A stretch of DNA of 64,000 nt from a virus: positions 1-64,000 of the IMG/VR virus record IMGVR_UViG_3300046792_000244. One strand, given 5' to 3'. Below the pieces are notes generated by a model that did not search any database, was not told the origin of the DNA, and was given only the letters and a program-made list of their open reading frames with translations. How positions within the stretch are numbered: the stretch's first letter is position 1; each line of letters starts with the position of its first letter. This document shows, one piece after another, positions 1 to 8,410 of the stretch. A program made the position numbers and the translations under genes.

Positions 1-18
1 AAATGCACAAAGGTGAGT

Positions 19-561
19 ATGGCCTGGACTGAAGCCACCATCGGGCACACGCTGGCGAGAAACACCTTCAAGGCCGGCCTGGTGCTGGTGCCGAACACGT
101 CATGGACTGGCCACGAGTGCGACCTGCTCGTGCTCACCGAGCGCCTGTTCATCGTCGACATCGAGGCGAAGATCAGCCGCGCCGACTTTCGCGCCGATGC
201 GAAGAAGGACAAGTGGTGGCACCGCGACTTCTGGCGATACGGTCTGGCCGAGCCACCGCGTGTGCACCGCGACTGGCCGCCGAAGGTCTGGAAGCACTAC
301 TACGCGATGCCCAGGGCCATCTGGCGCCCCGACATGTTCGACATGGCGGCGTCGCCGGCTTCGGGGATCATCCTGCTCGGCGACGATCGCACGCCTGATG
401 CCTTCTCGGCCGAGGTCGTGCGCCGCGCGAAGCCGAACCCTAGCGCCGAGCCGTGCACACCGCGCCAGGTGCAAGAGATCGCGCGGTTGGCCAGCCTGCG
501 CATGTGGGATGCCCTGCGCGCCCGCGATCAAGCCATGGACGCCCGCGGCGCCAGTTCGTGA
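19..561 (+). CDS. PD-(D/E)XK nuclease-like protein
   Basis: The 180-residue product has E33-C-D35 followed by D47-I-E49-A-K51, the spacing of a PD-(D/E)XK nuclease core. A basic DFRAD...KKDKWW stretch follows, as in MmcB-like and related phage nuclease-like proteins. The ATG at 19 has an AAGGTGA ribosome-binding site four bases upstream; an in-frame GTG at 13 lies inside that site and is less likely. The stop overlaps the next gene by GTGA, so the two are probably translated together. Catalytic activity and substrate are inferred from this short motif only. Confidence 0.6.
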   Translation: MAWTEATIGHTLARNTFKAGLVLVPNTSWTGHECDLLVLTERLFIVDIEAKISRADFRADAKKDKWWHRDFWRYGLAEPPRVHRDWPPKVWKHYYAMPRAIWRPDMFDMAASPASGIILLGDDRTPDAFSAEVVRRAKPNPSAEPCTPRQVQEIARLASLRMWDALRARDQAMDARGASS

Positions 562-1007
562 GCGAACAGCCCTTCCTCTTCAGCGATGGCCCATGGGTGC
601 AGGTCTGGGATGGCAACTCGACAGCTGCTGCCATTTACGACCGGCACTACTCGCGCAATCCGAAGTCGCGCGGCGACCCGCGCATCGCCGGCCCAGGCGA
701 GAAGATCGTGTTGCTCACGCCGTGCGCGCGCGCACTCTTCGTGTGGCGCAAGTTCATAAGCAAAGACCAGCAAGACGGAGTGAACTGCGCCATCTTTCGC
801 AACGAAGGCGCCGGCCTGTCAAGCGATCTCATCCGTGCCGCCATGACAATCGGCTGGGCTCGATGGCCTGGCGTGCGCTTCTACACCTATGTGAACCCGC
901 GCCGCGTGGCTAGCGCCAACCCTGGCTTTTGCTTCATGGCGGCCGGCTGGCGGCGTTGCGGTGTCACCAAGACGCGCAAGCTTTTGGTGTTCGAGGCCAC
1001 GCCGTGA
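558..1007 (+). CDS. Possible Mom/GNAT-like phage protein
   Basis: The 149-residue product starts at the GTG of a GTGA overlap. It carries RHYSR (29-33), a PGEK turn near residue 47, FRNEG (80-84), SSDLIR and TYVNP. From memory, this combination marks a phage family usually labelled hypothetical or acetyltransferase-like, with a suggested link to the Mu Mom GNAT DNA-modification protein. The link is inference: I see no clear acetyl-CoA-binding Q/RxxGxG loop. Its place beside a nuclease-like gene and ahead of the replication genes would fit a DNA-modification or protection role. Confidence 0.45.
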   Translation: MSEQPFLFSDGPWVQVWDGNSTAAAIYDRHYSRNPKSRGDPRIAGPGEKIVLLTPCARALFVWRKFISKDQQDGVNCAIFRNEGAGLSSDLIRAAMTIGWARWPGVRFYTYVNPRRVASANPGFCFMAAGWRRCGVTKTRKLLVFEATP

Positions 1008-1065
1008 CCTGCCATAAGCCTTTCACCCTACTTGCAGTTTCTGCCGCACCACGGCAATCTGCGCT

Positions 1066-1120
1066 TCCCGGCTGGCTAGGAGGCATCCGAAGGGCGGCTC
1101 GTCACCGCTGCCAGCCGGGA
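1066..1120. repeat. 11-bp perfect inverted repeat
   Basis: TCCCGGCTGGC at 1066-1076 is the exact reverse complement of 1110-1120, with a 33-base spacer. It sits in the 145-base gap before the replication gene, next to a smaller hairpin, TGCCG/CGGCA, at 1042-1056. No T-run follows, so it is not a typical intrinsic terminator; an RNA structure or a protein site is possible. Confidence 0.55.
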
Positions 1121-1152
1121 TTCACTGCGACGACCTCTGACGAAGGGAACCC

Positions 1153-2139
1153 GTGCCAACACGAATGATCCGCGAGGGCCTGCTCGACAGCGAGAAGGTG
1201 CTCAGCGTGCCCGCCGACGCCCGATGGCTGTTCGTGGCCATCCAGCTGACGGCCGACGACCTCGGCTTGTTCGAGGCCACAGAATTCAGGCTGCACCGAA
1301 AAGCCGCTTTGCCTCGCGAGCACGTCGGCAAGCTCCTGGCCATGCTCGCCGACGTCGATCTCGTCAGGCTCTACGAAGCCGGTGGGCGCACCCTCGGCTT
1401 CATCCCGAAGTTCGGCCAGCGGCTGCGCATCAAGTCGGTCAAATACCCGATGCCACCCCGCGCTTTGGTTGCCGACGACGAAGACGCACTCAATAAAATC
1501 AAGCACTTAGGCATAGAAATGCCCGACACGCGCCCGTCATTGCACAGACAACGTCTGTCTGAATCGGAATCGGAATCGGAAGCGGAACTTGAAAAGAGCA
1601 ATACCGTTTCGCCAGCCGCAGCGAAAAAGCAGGCGGCAAAGCCCGAAGTCCTGGGAAAACCCTTACCAGCAGCCAAAGCCCCGGCGGCTGCGCCGAAAGG
1701 GCCTCGTGCGGCAAAGCCGCCCGACGAACCCACGCCGGGCTCCCTGGTCTTCGATGCCTACAAGCTGGCGTACCGCAAGCGCTACAAGGCCGACCCGGTG
1801 CGCAACCAGAAGGTCAACAGCCAGTGCAAGCAGCTGGCCGAGCGCCTAGGCATCGAAGCCGCACCGCAGGTCGCCGCGTTCTTCGTCGCCCACAACGGCA
1901 ACCTCTACAAGGCCAGCGGCCACGCCACGGATCTGCTGCTGCGCGACGCCGAAAGCCTGCACACGCAGTGGGTGACGAACACGCCGCTGGCCGACAGAAC
2001 GCAAACCGCCCAGCAGGTGAACGAAGCCGCGAAGGCCTCCAAGCTCGCCGGCATGACAGGCGGCAGGCTAGGAAACCCGGCCATCGGCCAGACCATCGAC
2101 ATGGAGACACCCAATGCAAACCGACCTCTCCTGGGTTGA
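1153..2139 (+). CDS. Putative replication initiation protein (lambda O-like position)
   Basis: The 328-residue protein opens with a compact basic N-terminal domain (about 1-115, MPTRMIREGLLDSEKV...), the type found in phage replication initiators. Next comes a low-complexity Ser/Glu stretch encoded by a repeated GAATCG hexamer (about 1561-1590), then a Lys/Ala/Pro-rich linker and a C-terminal helical domain. GTG start with GAAGGGA four bases upstream. The last 26 bases overlap the next gene, repeating the lambda O-P arrangement. In lambda the origin lies inside O, so the repeat/linker region here is a reasonable place to look. Family assignment is tentative. Confidence 0.5.
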   Translation: MPTRMIREGLLDSEKVLSVPADARWLFVAIQLTADDLGLFEATEFRLHRKAALPREHVGKLLAMLADVDLVRLYEAGGRTLGFIPKFGQRLRIKSVKYPMPPRALVADDEDALNKIKHLGIEMPDTRPSLHRQRLSESESESEAELEKSNTVSPAAAKKQAAKPEVLGKPLPAAKAPAAAPKGPRAAKPPDEPTPGSLVFDAYKLAYRKRYKADPVRNQKVNSQCKQLAERLGIEAAPQVAAFFVAHNGNLYKASGHATDLLLRDAESLHTQWVTNTPLADRTQTAQQVNEAAKASKLAGMTGGRLGNPAIGQTIDMETPNANRPLLG

Positions 2140-2692
2140 AGAACTGCACGCCCGCCTCGCCGTGCGCTACGGCGACAAGTGGTCGAAGATGTGGGAAGGC
2201 TTCAGCCTCGACGACATGGCAGTCGTTCGCCAGGACTGGGCCAACGTGCTGCACAACTGCACCACCGGCGGCCTGCTGTTCGCGCTCGACAACCTGCCCG
2301 TCAGCTGGCCACCGACTGCCGGCGAGTTCCTCGAAATCGTCAGGCGCAAGCCCGTGGCCAATGAAGCCCAGCAGGCCATCGCCGGGCCACGGCTGACACC
2401 GGCCGAACAGCAGGCCGAGCTTGAGCGCCTGAACACCACGCGCGAAGCCTTCGAGCAGCGCGACCCGAGTTCGTCATGGATTGCCGACCTGCAGGCGCGC
2501 CAGGCACGCGGCGAGCGTCTGACGATCACGCAGCGCGACATGCTGCGCGCAGCTCTGCCGAGATACCGCGCAGCCACGGCGCCGCCCATGCCCAACGACT
2601 TCAAGGGCGTGGCAGCGGCGAATATGCCGGCAGCCATGCGACCCGATGCCAACGAACCCCCACCCACCCCGTACGAAGGAGAACGTCTGTGA
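2114..2692 (+). CDS. Putative replication protein (lambda P-like position)
   Basis: The 192-residue protein begins inside the end of the preceding gene. It contains WVEELHARLAVRYGDKW near the N-terminus, typical of phage replication P-type or helicase-loader-associated proteins, followed by a Glu/Arg/Ala-rich helical middle and a Pro-rich tail. A helicase-loading role rests on gene order and general character; I see no Walker motif. The stop overlaps the next start by GTGA. Confidence 0.5.
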   Translation: MQTDLSWVEELHARLAVRYGDKWSKMWEGFSLDDMAVVRQDWANVLHNCTTGGLLFALDNLPVSWPPTAGEFLEIVRRKPVANEAQQAIAGPRLTPAEQQAELERLNTTREAFEQRDPSSSWIADLQARQARGERLTITQRDMLRAALPRYRAATAPPMPNDFKGVAAANMPAAMRPDANEPPPTPYEGERL

Positions 2693-3033
2693 ACTGCAAA
2701 CCCCGACAACTCGCGATGGTGACGCGCAACACCGAAGGGCATCCCTGCATTGCCAAGGATCTTGGCAGGCCCGTGATGACCGTCCAGTTGCAAAACCTGA
2801 TGACATGGCGCGGCCTCATGCCGATGTGGGTTGTCGAAGGCTACCCGCGGCTATGCCCGTACTGCGGTGGCATCGCACTCGGATTTCTCGACGCCGACCT
2901 GACGCCCATCGAACCGCTGAGCGACAACGACGTGCTGCGTGAGGCGCAAGACAACATGGCGGCGCTCACGTCGCCAGCCGAGGCCAAGAAGTCAGCCGAG
3001 GCAGCCATGCGCAGCACGAGGTTTGCGCGATGA
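2689..3033 (+). CDS. Small protein with a CxxC zinc-type motif
   Basis: The 114-residue product starts at the GTG of a GTGA overlap. Residues 56-59 read CPYC, with C3 and C20 as further possible ligands, and the C-terminal third is helical and Ala/Glu-rich. I do not recognise the family. It lies between the replication genes and a helix-turn-helix-like protein. Confidence 0.6.
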   Translation: MNCKPRQLAMVTRNTEGHPCIAKDLGRPVMTVQLQNLMTWRGLMPMWVVEGYPRLCPYCGGIALGFLDADLTPIEPLSDNDVLREAQDNMAALTSPAEAKKSAEAAMRSTRFAR

Positions 3034-3374
3034 AAGCCAACCAGCACGCGCTTTCGTTTCGCCTCACCGTGTTCTTCTGCGTGAACCCGCTGGCCATGCT
3101 GACGACGGCCGAGATCGCCGAACTCTTCGACGTCAATGTGCTGCGCGTGCCCGACATAATCCGTGGTGCCGTGGCGAACGAACTCTTCATCTGCCGCAGC
3201 ACGTTGAAGACGCACACAGCTGGCCGGCCACCGAACATCTACGGCGCCGGGCCGAAGCTCTTGCGCATGATCGTTGCCGCCGATGGCTACGTGGCACGCG
3301 AGCGACGGCTGAGCAAAGACGAGGTCGCCATCCAAGCGCTGACGGCTGAAATTCTCGACGGTGGCAAGCCATGA
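3030..3374 (+). CDS. Small putative DNA-binding protein
   Basis: The 114-residue product begins at an ATGA overlap. The segment MLTTAEIAELFDVNVLRVPD (about 25-44) reads like a helix-turn-helix/winged-helix fold, and the following residues are basic and Gly/Pro-containing (AGRPPNIYG). A regulatory or replication-accessory role is inferred from this and from the neighbours. Confidence 0.5.
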   Translation: MKANQHALSFRLTVFFCVNPLAMLTTAEIAELFDVNVLRVPDIIRGAVANELFICRSTLKTHTAGRPPNIYGAGPKLLRMIVAADGYVARERRLSKDEVAIQALTAEILDGGKP

Positions 3375-3898
3375 GCGCGGCCGTGATCCACCTGGGTTTC
3401 GATCCCGGCACATCTGGCGCCGTGGCCATGCTGACGCCGGCACCCGACTGGCGCTGCGAACCCCGGGATCTGCCGATCTACACCACCAAGGGCAGGCTGC
3501 GCGAGGTCAAGCACGTCGACGCCGCCAAGCTCGAGTTGATGCTTCACGGCATGCTCGCCGCCTACGCCGAACGGATCCGCACTGGCGCCGTCAAGGTCGA
3601 AGCCACGATCGAGGATGTCTTCACCATCCCTGGCATGGGCACGAGCTCGCACAGCAGCGACAGCCTCGTCGAAAGCCGGGTGACCTGCGAGAACGTGTGC
3701 CGCATGCTTGGCATAGCCGTCGAGCGCGTCAGGCCTCAGACTTGGCAGCGGTTCTACGGTCTCAAGGGTGGCGACAAGCGGCTCAGCGTGGGCACTGCCG
3801 ATCGCCTCTACCCGGCGGCCGGCCTCAAGCTGGTAAAGCATCACAACCTCGCAGAGGCGGTACTCATCGCTCATTGGGCGCGCAGAATGAAGGCATGA
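3371..3898 (+). CDS. RuvC-like Holliday junction resolvase
   Basis: The 175-residue protein has the RNase H-fold resolvase pattern: GFDPGTSGA with D11, the central acidic residue E81 (IEDVF), and a C-terminal HNLAEAVLIAHW helix with E162 in place of the usual Asp. RuvC-like phage resolvases cut branched DNA after replication and recombination, often before packaging. Its position after the replication genes and ahead of the terminase fits. Both ends overlap neighbours by ATGA. Confidence 0.8.
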   Translation: MSAAVIHLGFDPGTSGAVAMLTPAPDWRCEPRDLPIYTTKGRLREVKHVDAAKLELMLHGMLAAYAERIRTGAVKVEATIEDVFTIPGMGTSSHSSDSLVESRVTCENVCRMLGIAVERVRPQTWQRFYGLKGGDKRLSVGTADRLYPAAGLKLVKHHNLAEAVLIAHWARRMKA

Positions 3899-4107
3899 GG
3901 CGAAACTCAGGTCGGCGACGCGACATCGTACAAACCCTTGGCCCCGTCAACGCGGTGAGCTGTGGCGGCAAGCGCTGCTACTCGACGTGGACGGAAGCCA
4001 ACAGTGAGGCTACTCACGCGCGCCGGCGCACCGAATCCATCCTCAAGCCCTACCGTTGCCAGCACTGCCACACATGGCATGTCGGAGCGGATATGCGCAA
4101 ACGCTGA
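3895..4107 (+). CDS. Small zinc-ribbon-like protein
   Basis: The 70-residue basic protein has CGGKRCY and, later, YRCQHCHTWHVG, giving two Cys pairs plus His, as in small phage zinc-ribbon proteins. It starts at ATGA on the resolvase stop and ends in TGATG with the next gene. Nucleic-acid binding is likely; the precise role is unknown. Confidence 0.65.
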   Translation: MRRNSGRRRDIVQTLGPVNAVSCGGKRCYSTWTEANSEATHARRRTESILKPYRCQHCHTWHVGADMRKR

Positions 4108-4325
4108 TGCCTGCGCTGCTCGACGGCCGCGAGGTGCCAGCCGACTCCCCGGAATGGCGCGATCTATGCCTTGCTCGCTACGTTCTGGCGCTGCCTGAGA
4201 AAAGCCAGCGCACCGATTTTCTCGAAGATTTGCGACGCCTACACGGCGAAAAAGGCTGTCAATCCATCGAAACGCTCGTGATTGCGCTTTTTCGTGGAAA
4301 AAATACGGGCAGCCGTTCGCAGTAG
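4107..4325 (+). CDS. Small conserved-type phage protein
   Basis: The 72-residue product starts at the ATG of a TGATG overlap. Its N-terminal half (LLDGREVPADSPEWRDLCLA) resembles a small protein family common in phages of proteobacteria. No catalytic motif is visible. The 41 bases after it hold no recognisable terminator. Confidence 0.6.
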   Translation: MPALLDGREVPADSPEWRDLCLARYVLALPEKSQRTDFLEDLRRLHGEKGCQSIETLVIALFRGKNTGSRSQ

Positions 4326-4366
4326 CATCACAGCCTGCGATTCAGAAATTTTCAGGCGGTTCACCT

Positions 4367-6070
4367 ATGGCAACACGTGCGAAGGCGTCAGGCGGAAAAG
4401 CGAAACCTATAAGGGTTCCCACTGATAATTTCCGGGTTTCAGGGCTTGGCGCCCTGTTTTCGGCTCGGGCCATCGCTTCCCTCATCCCTTACGCCCGCAA
4501 CTCGCGCACGCACAGCCAGGCGCAGGTGCGGCAGATCGCCGCGCTGATCGACGAGTTCGGCTTCACAAACCCGGTGCTGGCCGATCAGGCGGGCAACATC
4601 CACGCCGGCCACGGCCGCGTGCTCGGCGCCGAGTTGCTCTACAGCCAGGGCAAGACGGTGCGGCTGCCCGGCGGCCAGGTGCTCGACGCCGGCACGATTC
4701 CCGTGCTCGACTGCACGGGGTGGAGCGAAGCGCAGCGCCGCGCCTACGTGATCGCCGACAACCGCGCGGCCCTCAATGCCGGCTGGGATGCCGAACTGCT
4801 GGGTGCCGAGCTCACCGCGCTCAAGGCAGAAGCCTTCGACCTTGGCCTGCTGGGATTCGACGACGGCGAACTCGGCCTGCTGCTGGGTGGCGAGGCGAAG
4901 ACCCGCGCCAGGAAGCCGCCCGACGAGATCCCCGACCCTGGGCCCGCCGTCACGCGCCCGGGCGACATTTGGATCTGCGGCGACCACCGCGTGATGTGCG
5001 GCGACTCGATCGTGGCCGCCGATGTCGAGCGGCTGCTGGCAGGCGAGGCGAACGCCGCGCTTCTGCACGCCGACCCGCCCTACGGCATGGGCAAGGAAGG
5101 CGATGGCGTCGAGAACGACAACCTGTACGCCGCCAAGCTCGATCGCTTCCAGATGTCGTGGTGGCAGACCTGGCGCCCATTCGTGGCCAACAACGGCAGC
5201 GCCTACATTTGGGGAAACGCCGACGACCTGTGGCGTCTCTGGCACGCCGGCGGCCTGAAGGCGAGCGAGCGCGTGACGATGCGCAACGAAATCGTGTGGG
5301 ACAAAGACACGGGCATGGGCATGAATTCGGAGACGCACCGCCAGTTCGCCACGGCGACCGAGCGCTGCCTCTTCTTCATGCTGGGCGAGCAGGGCTTCGG
5401 CAATGTCAACAAGGCTGACTTCTGGGAAGGCTTCGAGGTCATCCGTGCCCACCTTGAAGAGCAGGTGAAGGCGGCCGGGTTCGACAGCAAAGACGTACTG
5501 CGCCTGTGTGGCGTTCACATGTACGGCCATTGGTTCACGAAGTCGCAGTGGACGATGATTCCCGAGAAGCACTACATGACGCTCAAGGCAGCCGCCCAGG
5601 GCAAAGCCTTCAACCGGCCGTACAACGAAATCCGCCAGCTCTACGACGGCGGCACGGCCAGCGGTGGCCATCTGGCTGCCAAGCAGGAGTTCTACGGCAC
5701 GCGCGCCTACTTCGAAAACACCCACGAAAACATGCGCGACGTGTGGAACTTCCCGCGTGTGCAGGGCGAAGACAGGCATGGCCACGCCACGCCAAAGCCG
5801 GTGGCCATGATCGAGCGCTGCGTGAAGTCGAGCGCACCCGTGGGTGCCGCCGTGCTCGAGCCGTTTTGCGGCACCGGCACGACGCTGATCGCTTGTGAGC
5901 TCAATGGCCGCAGCTGTCGCACCATGGAACTGACGCCAGCCTACGTCGACACCACGGTGCGGCGCTGGCAGGGCATGAGCGGCGGCAAAGCAGTACTCGA
6001 AGCGACTGGCCAGACCTTCGATGACGTGCAGAAAGAACGCGCGCTGGCCGGCGAACCTTTGGAGGCCTGA
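4367..6070 (+). CDS. ParB-domain / DNA methyltransferase fusion
   Basis: The 567-residue protein has two parts. Residues about 35-135 form a ParB-like nuclease/CTPase-type domain, with the signature GHGR at 81-84 and a following DNRAALNAGWD helix. Residues about 195-540 form a DNA amino-methyltransferase with DPPYG (236-240) as motif IV and FCGTGT (500-505) as the SAM-binding motif I; motif IV before motif I is the beta-class order. Such fusions are common in phages and normally make N6-adenine or N4-cytosine methylation. It probably protects phage DNA or marks it before packaging, since the terminase genes follow directly. Target sequence unknown. Confidence 0.88.
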   Translation: MATRAKASGGKAKPIRVPTDNFRVSGLGALFSARAIASLIPYARNSRTHSQAQVRQIAALIDEFGFTNPVLADQAGNIHAGHGRVLGAELLYSQGKTVRLPGGQVLDAGTIPVLDCTGWSEAQRRAYVIADNRAALNAGWDAELLGAELTALKAEAFDLGLLGFDDGELGLLLGGEAKTRARKPPDEIPDPGPAVTRPGDIWICGDHRVMCGDSIVAADVERLLAGEANAALLHADPPYGMGKEGDGVENDNLYAAKLDRFQMSWWQTWRPFVANNGSAYIWGNADDLWRLWHAGGLKASERVTMRNEIVWDKDTGMGMNSETHRQFATATERCLFFMLGEQGFGNVNKADFWEGFEVIRAHLEEQVKAAGFDSKDVLRLCGVHMYGHWFTKSQWTMIPEKHYMTLKAAAQGKAFNRPYNEIRQLYDGGTASGGHLAAKQEFYGTRAYFENTHENMRDVWNFPRVQGEDRHGHATPKPVAMIERCVKSSAPVGAAVLEPFCGTGTTLIACELNGRSCRTMELTPAYVDTTVRRWQGMSGGKAVLEATGQTFDDVQKERALAGEPLEA

Positions 6071-6074
6071 CGCC

Positions 6075-6572
6075 ATGGTGACACCAGCCACCGGCCGGCC
6101 ACGCGGCCGCCCGAAGTTCAAGCCCACTGCCGAGCAGATGGCGGCCGTTCAAGTGCTCGTGGCCTGCGGCTTCAACCAAGAGGACATTGCAGCGCAGATC
6201 ATCAACCCCGAGACGGGCGAGCCGCTGTCTTCGCGCACCATGCGCAAGTCGATGCGCGCTGCACTTGATGGTGGCAAGGCCGGTGCCAATGCGCTCGTCG
6301 CCAAGTCGCTTTTCAAGAAGGCTACGGGAAGCGGCCCGCAAGCCGTCAGCGCTGCGATCTTCTGGCTTAAATGCCAAGCCGGCTGGAAAGAGGCGGCGCA
6401 GTCGATCGAACTCAGCGGCCCGCAAGGCGCGCCTATCGTGGTCGCCGACGCCGCGGATCTCTCGAAGCTCAGCACCAACGATCTCATCAACCTCGAGGCG
6501 GTGTTGCTCAAGCTCCAACCGCCGGTGCCCGGCCAACCCGACACCTACGCGCCACCCGACGAGGCAACGTGA
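6075..6572 (+). CDS. terS: Probable terminase small subunit
   Basis: The 165-residue protein starts at the ATG 4 bases after the methyltransferase stop. The N-terminus is basic (GRPRGRPKFKPT), followed by a helix-turn-helix-like stretch (ACGFNQEDIAAQI) and a helical middle. This and its place directly before the large subunit identify it as the packaging-initiation DNA-binding subunit. The stop overlaps the terL start (GTGA). Confidence 0.75.
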   Translation: MVTPATGRPRGRPKFKPTAEQMAAVQVLVACGFNQEDIAAQIINPETGEPLSSRTMRKSMRAALDGGKAGANALVAKSLFKKATGSGPQAVSAAIFWLKCQAGWKEAAQSIELSGPQGAPIVVADAADLSKLSTNDLINLEAVLLKLQPPVPGQPDTYAPPDEAT

Positions 6573-8056
6573 GCGCCGTGCGCATCCCTACGAGCCTCGC
6601 CGAGGTTCAGAAGGAACTCAGCCGGCGCAGCTTCCACCATTTCTTCCGGCACTTCGCGTGGCCGGCGCTGCTGCCCAACGTCGTCTTCGTCGACAACTGG
6701 CACATCCACGCGATCTGCGAGCACCTTGAGGCGGTGAAGCGGCGCGAGATCCGCAAGCTCGTCATCAACATGCCGTTCCGCCAGCTGAAGTCGACGCTGG
6801 TATCGCAGGCCTTTATGGCATGGGACTGGATTGACGACCCGAGCACGCAATACCTCACGGCGAGCTACGCCAAGGATCTGGCTACCCGTGACGCCGTGGC
6901 CAGCCGCACCATCGTCGAGTCGCCGCGGTACCGCCAGGCGTTCGGCGACGCCTTCCGCATGGCCAGCGACCAGAACGTCAAGACGCGCTACGAGAACGAC
7001 AAGGGCGGCGGCCGCGTCACCACGTCGACAGACGCCAGCGCCACGGGTTTCGGCGGCAACGTGCGCATCGTCGACGACCCGGTGAACCCACGGCATGCCG
7101 ATAGCCCGGCGCACGTACAGGCTGGCGTCGAATGGTGGAAGGGCGTCATCAGCACGCGCGCGAACGACCCGATGCGCGACGTCATCATGCTGGTGCAGCA
7201 GCGCCTGAACGAGAACGACACCACCGGCCACGTGCTGAAGAACGAGCGCGGCTGGGAACACCTCGTGCTGCCCATGCGCTACGAGCCGAAGTTCGCCGCC
7301 AAGCCGACGAGCATCGGCTGGAAAGACCCGCGCACCGTCGAGGGCGAACTCATGATGCCGGCGCGCCTCGACGACGCCACGGTGGTCGACATCGAAAAGG
7401 CGATCGGCAGCTACCACACCAACGCCCAACTGCAGCAGCGACCGGAACCCCGCGGCGGCATCATCTTCCAGCGCAGCCACTACCGGTTCTGGAAGGCGCT
7501 GCCCGAGCTCGACGAGGTGGTGATCAGCGTCGACTGCACCTTCAAGGCGCTGCAGACCAGCGACTTCGTGGCCATCCAGGCGTGGGGCAACCGCGGCGCG
7601 AACAAATACCTGCTCAAGCGCGTCAAGGAGCGCATGACGTTCGCCGGCACCTGCGACGCAGTGCGCAGCATGCACGCCCTGTTCGAAAATGAGTGCATCG
7701 CCGTTCTCATCGAGGACAAAGCCAACGGGTCGGCGGTGATCGAAACCCTGACGGGTTCGGTTCCCGGCGTGATCGCCGTCAACCCGGATGGTGGAAAAGC
7801 GGCGCGCGCCTACGCCATGCAGCCCGAGCACGAGGCCGGCAACATCTGGCTACCAGACCCCGAGGTCGACGCCACTATCGAAACCTTCGTGAGCGCGTCG
7901 TCGAGCTTCACCGGTGCCGAGGGTGGGGATGACGACGAGGTGGACGCAATGACACAATACGTAAATTGGCGCCGGGTAAGGGATAAGAGCAACGGCCTGT
8001 CCGACCTGCTGCGCGCTCAGGCTGAAGCCATGGAAGCCGCCCGCAAAGCCGCGTAG
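6569..8056 (+). CDS. terL: Terminase large subunit
   Basis: The 495-residue packaging motor has an N-terminal ATPase and a C-terminal nuclease. The phosphate loop is at 67-76 (NMPFRQLKST); it keeps the Lys-Ser pair but departs from the usual PPRHGKS form. The Walker B-like strand is NVRIVDDPV at 164-172. The RNase H-fold nuclease has acidic residues D322 (SVDCTF), D383 (EDKANG) and the D457/D459 cluster. It starts at the GTG of a GTGA overlap with terS and ends 3 bases before a parS-like palindrome. Confidence 0.92.
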   Translation: MSAVRIPTSLAEVQKELSRRSFHHFFRHFAWPALLPNVVFVDNWHIHAICEHLEAVKRREIRKLVINMPFRQLKSTLVSQAFMAWDWIDDPSTQYLTASYAKDLATRDAVASRTIVESPRYRQAFGDAFRMASDQNVKTRYENDKGGGRVTTSTDASATGFGGNVRIVDDPVNPRHADSPAHVQAGVEWWKGVISTRANDPMRDVIMLVQQRLNENDTTGHVLKNERGWEHLVLPMRYEPKFAAKPTSIGWKDPRTVEGELMMPARLDDATVVDIEKAIGSYHTNAQLQQRPEPRGGIIFQRSHYRFWKALPELDEVVISVDCTFKALQTSDFVAIQAWGNRGANKYLLKRVKERMTFAGTCDAVRSMHALFENECIAVLIEDKANGSAVIETLTGSVPGVIAVNPDGGKAARAYAMQPEHEAGNIWLPDPEVDATIETFVSASSSFTGAEGGDDDEVDAMTQYVNWRRVRDKSNGLSDLLRAQAEAMEAARKAA

Positions 8057-8058
8057 AC

Positions 8059-8072
8059 GTTTCACGTGAAAC
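8059..8072. promoter_or_regulatory. parS-like centromere site
   Basis: GTTTCACGTGAAAC is a perfect 14-base palindrome identical to the core of the bacterial chromosomal parS consensus TGTTTCACGTGAAACA, which ParB binds; only the two outermost bases differ. It lies in the 27-base gap between terL and the next gene. Host ParB binding is inference, but a chance match to 14 fixed bases in 64 kb is unlikely. Confidence 0.6.
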
Positions 8073-8083
8073 CGGAGAAGCCG

Positions 8084-8410
8084 ATGATCGACCTCGACAA
8101 AGTGATGCCACAGATGACCCAGGCCGTCGGCAATCACTACGTCTACGGCACGGCAGCCGGCATCGTGGGCGTCGTCGGCGCCTGCGTCTTCCACCGGCCC
8201 GACCTGGCTCCGCATGCCGGCTTCGGTCTGGGTTGCCTGGCAGCTGGCTTCAAGGAAGGCACCGACGCGCTGTTCAACTGGCTGCAGGTGCGCAAGGGCG
8301 AGGCGCCCACCCACGGCGTGCAGTTGACGCATGCCCTGGCCACGGTTGCCGGGGGTACCGTCGTCGCCGCGGCAGCACTTGCCATCAACCTCAGCAGGAT
8401 CACGCCATGA
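8084..8410 (+). CDS. Small membrane protein
   Basis: The 108-residue product is read from the ATG at 8084, which has GGAGAAG just upstream; an in-frame GTG at 8066 falls inside the parS-like site and is less likely. It has two clear hydrophobic segments, about 18-37 and 85-103, and a Gly/Ala-rich amphipathic middle (GCLAAGFKEGTDA). It lies in the head-gene operon between terL and portal. Function unknown. Confidence 0.6.
   Translation: MIDLDKVMPQMTQAVGNHYVYGTAAGIVGVVGACVFHRPDLAPHAGFGLGCLAAGFKEGTDALFNWLQVRKGEAPTHGVQLTHALATVAGGTVVAAAALAINLSRITP

Noticed and set aside
1-32. ATG at position 3 with a stop at 30-32
   Set aside because: A ten-codon reading at the window edge, overlapping the well-supported start at 19; too short to support.
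1561-1590. GAATCG hexamer repeats considered as replication iterons
   Set aside because: Only three clean copies, encoding a Ser/Glu run; an origin is possible but the repeats alone do not show it.
4439-6127. Long minus-strand ORF opposite the ParB/methyltransferase gene (562 codons)
   Set aside because: It is antisense to a gene with clear motifs and its His/Gly/Ala/Arg-rich composition is typical of a GC-rich shadow frame.
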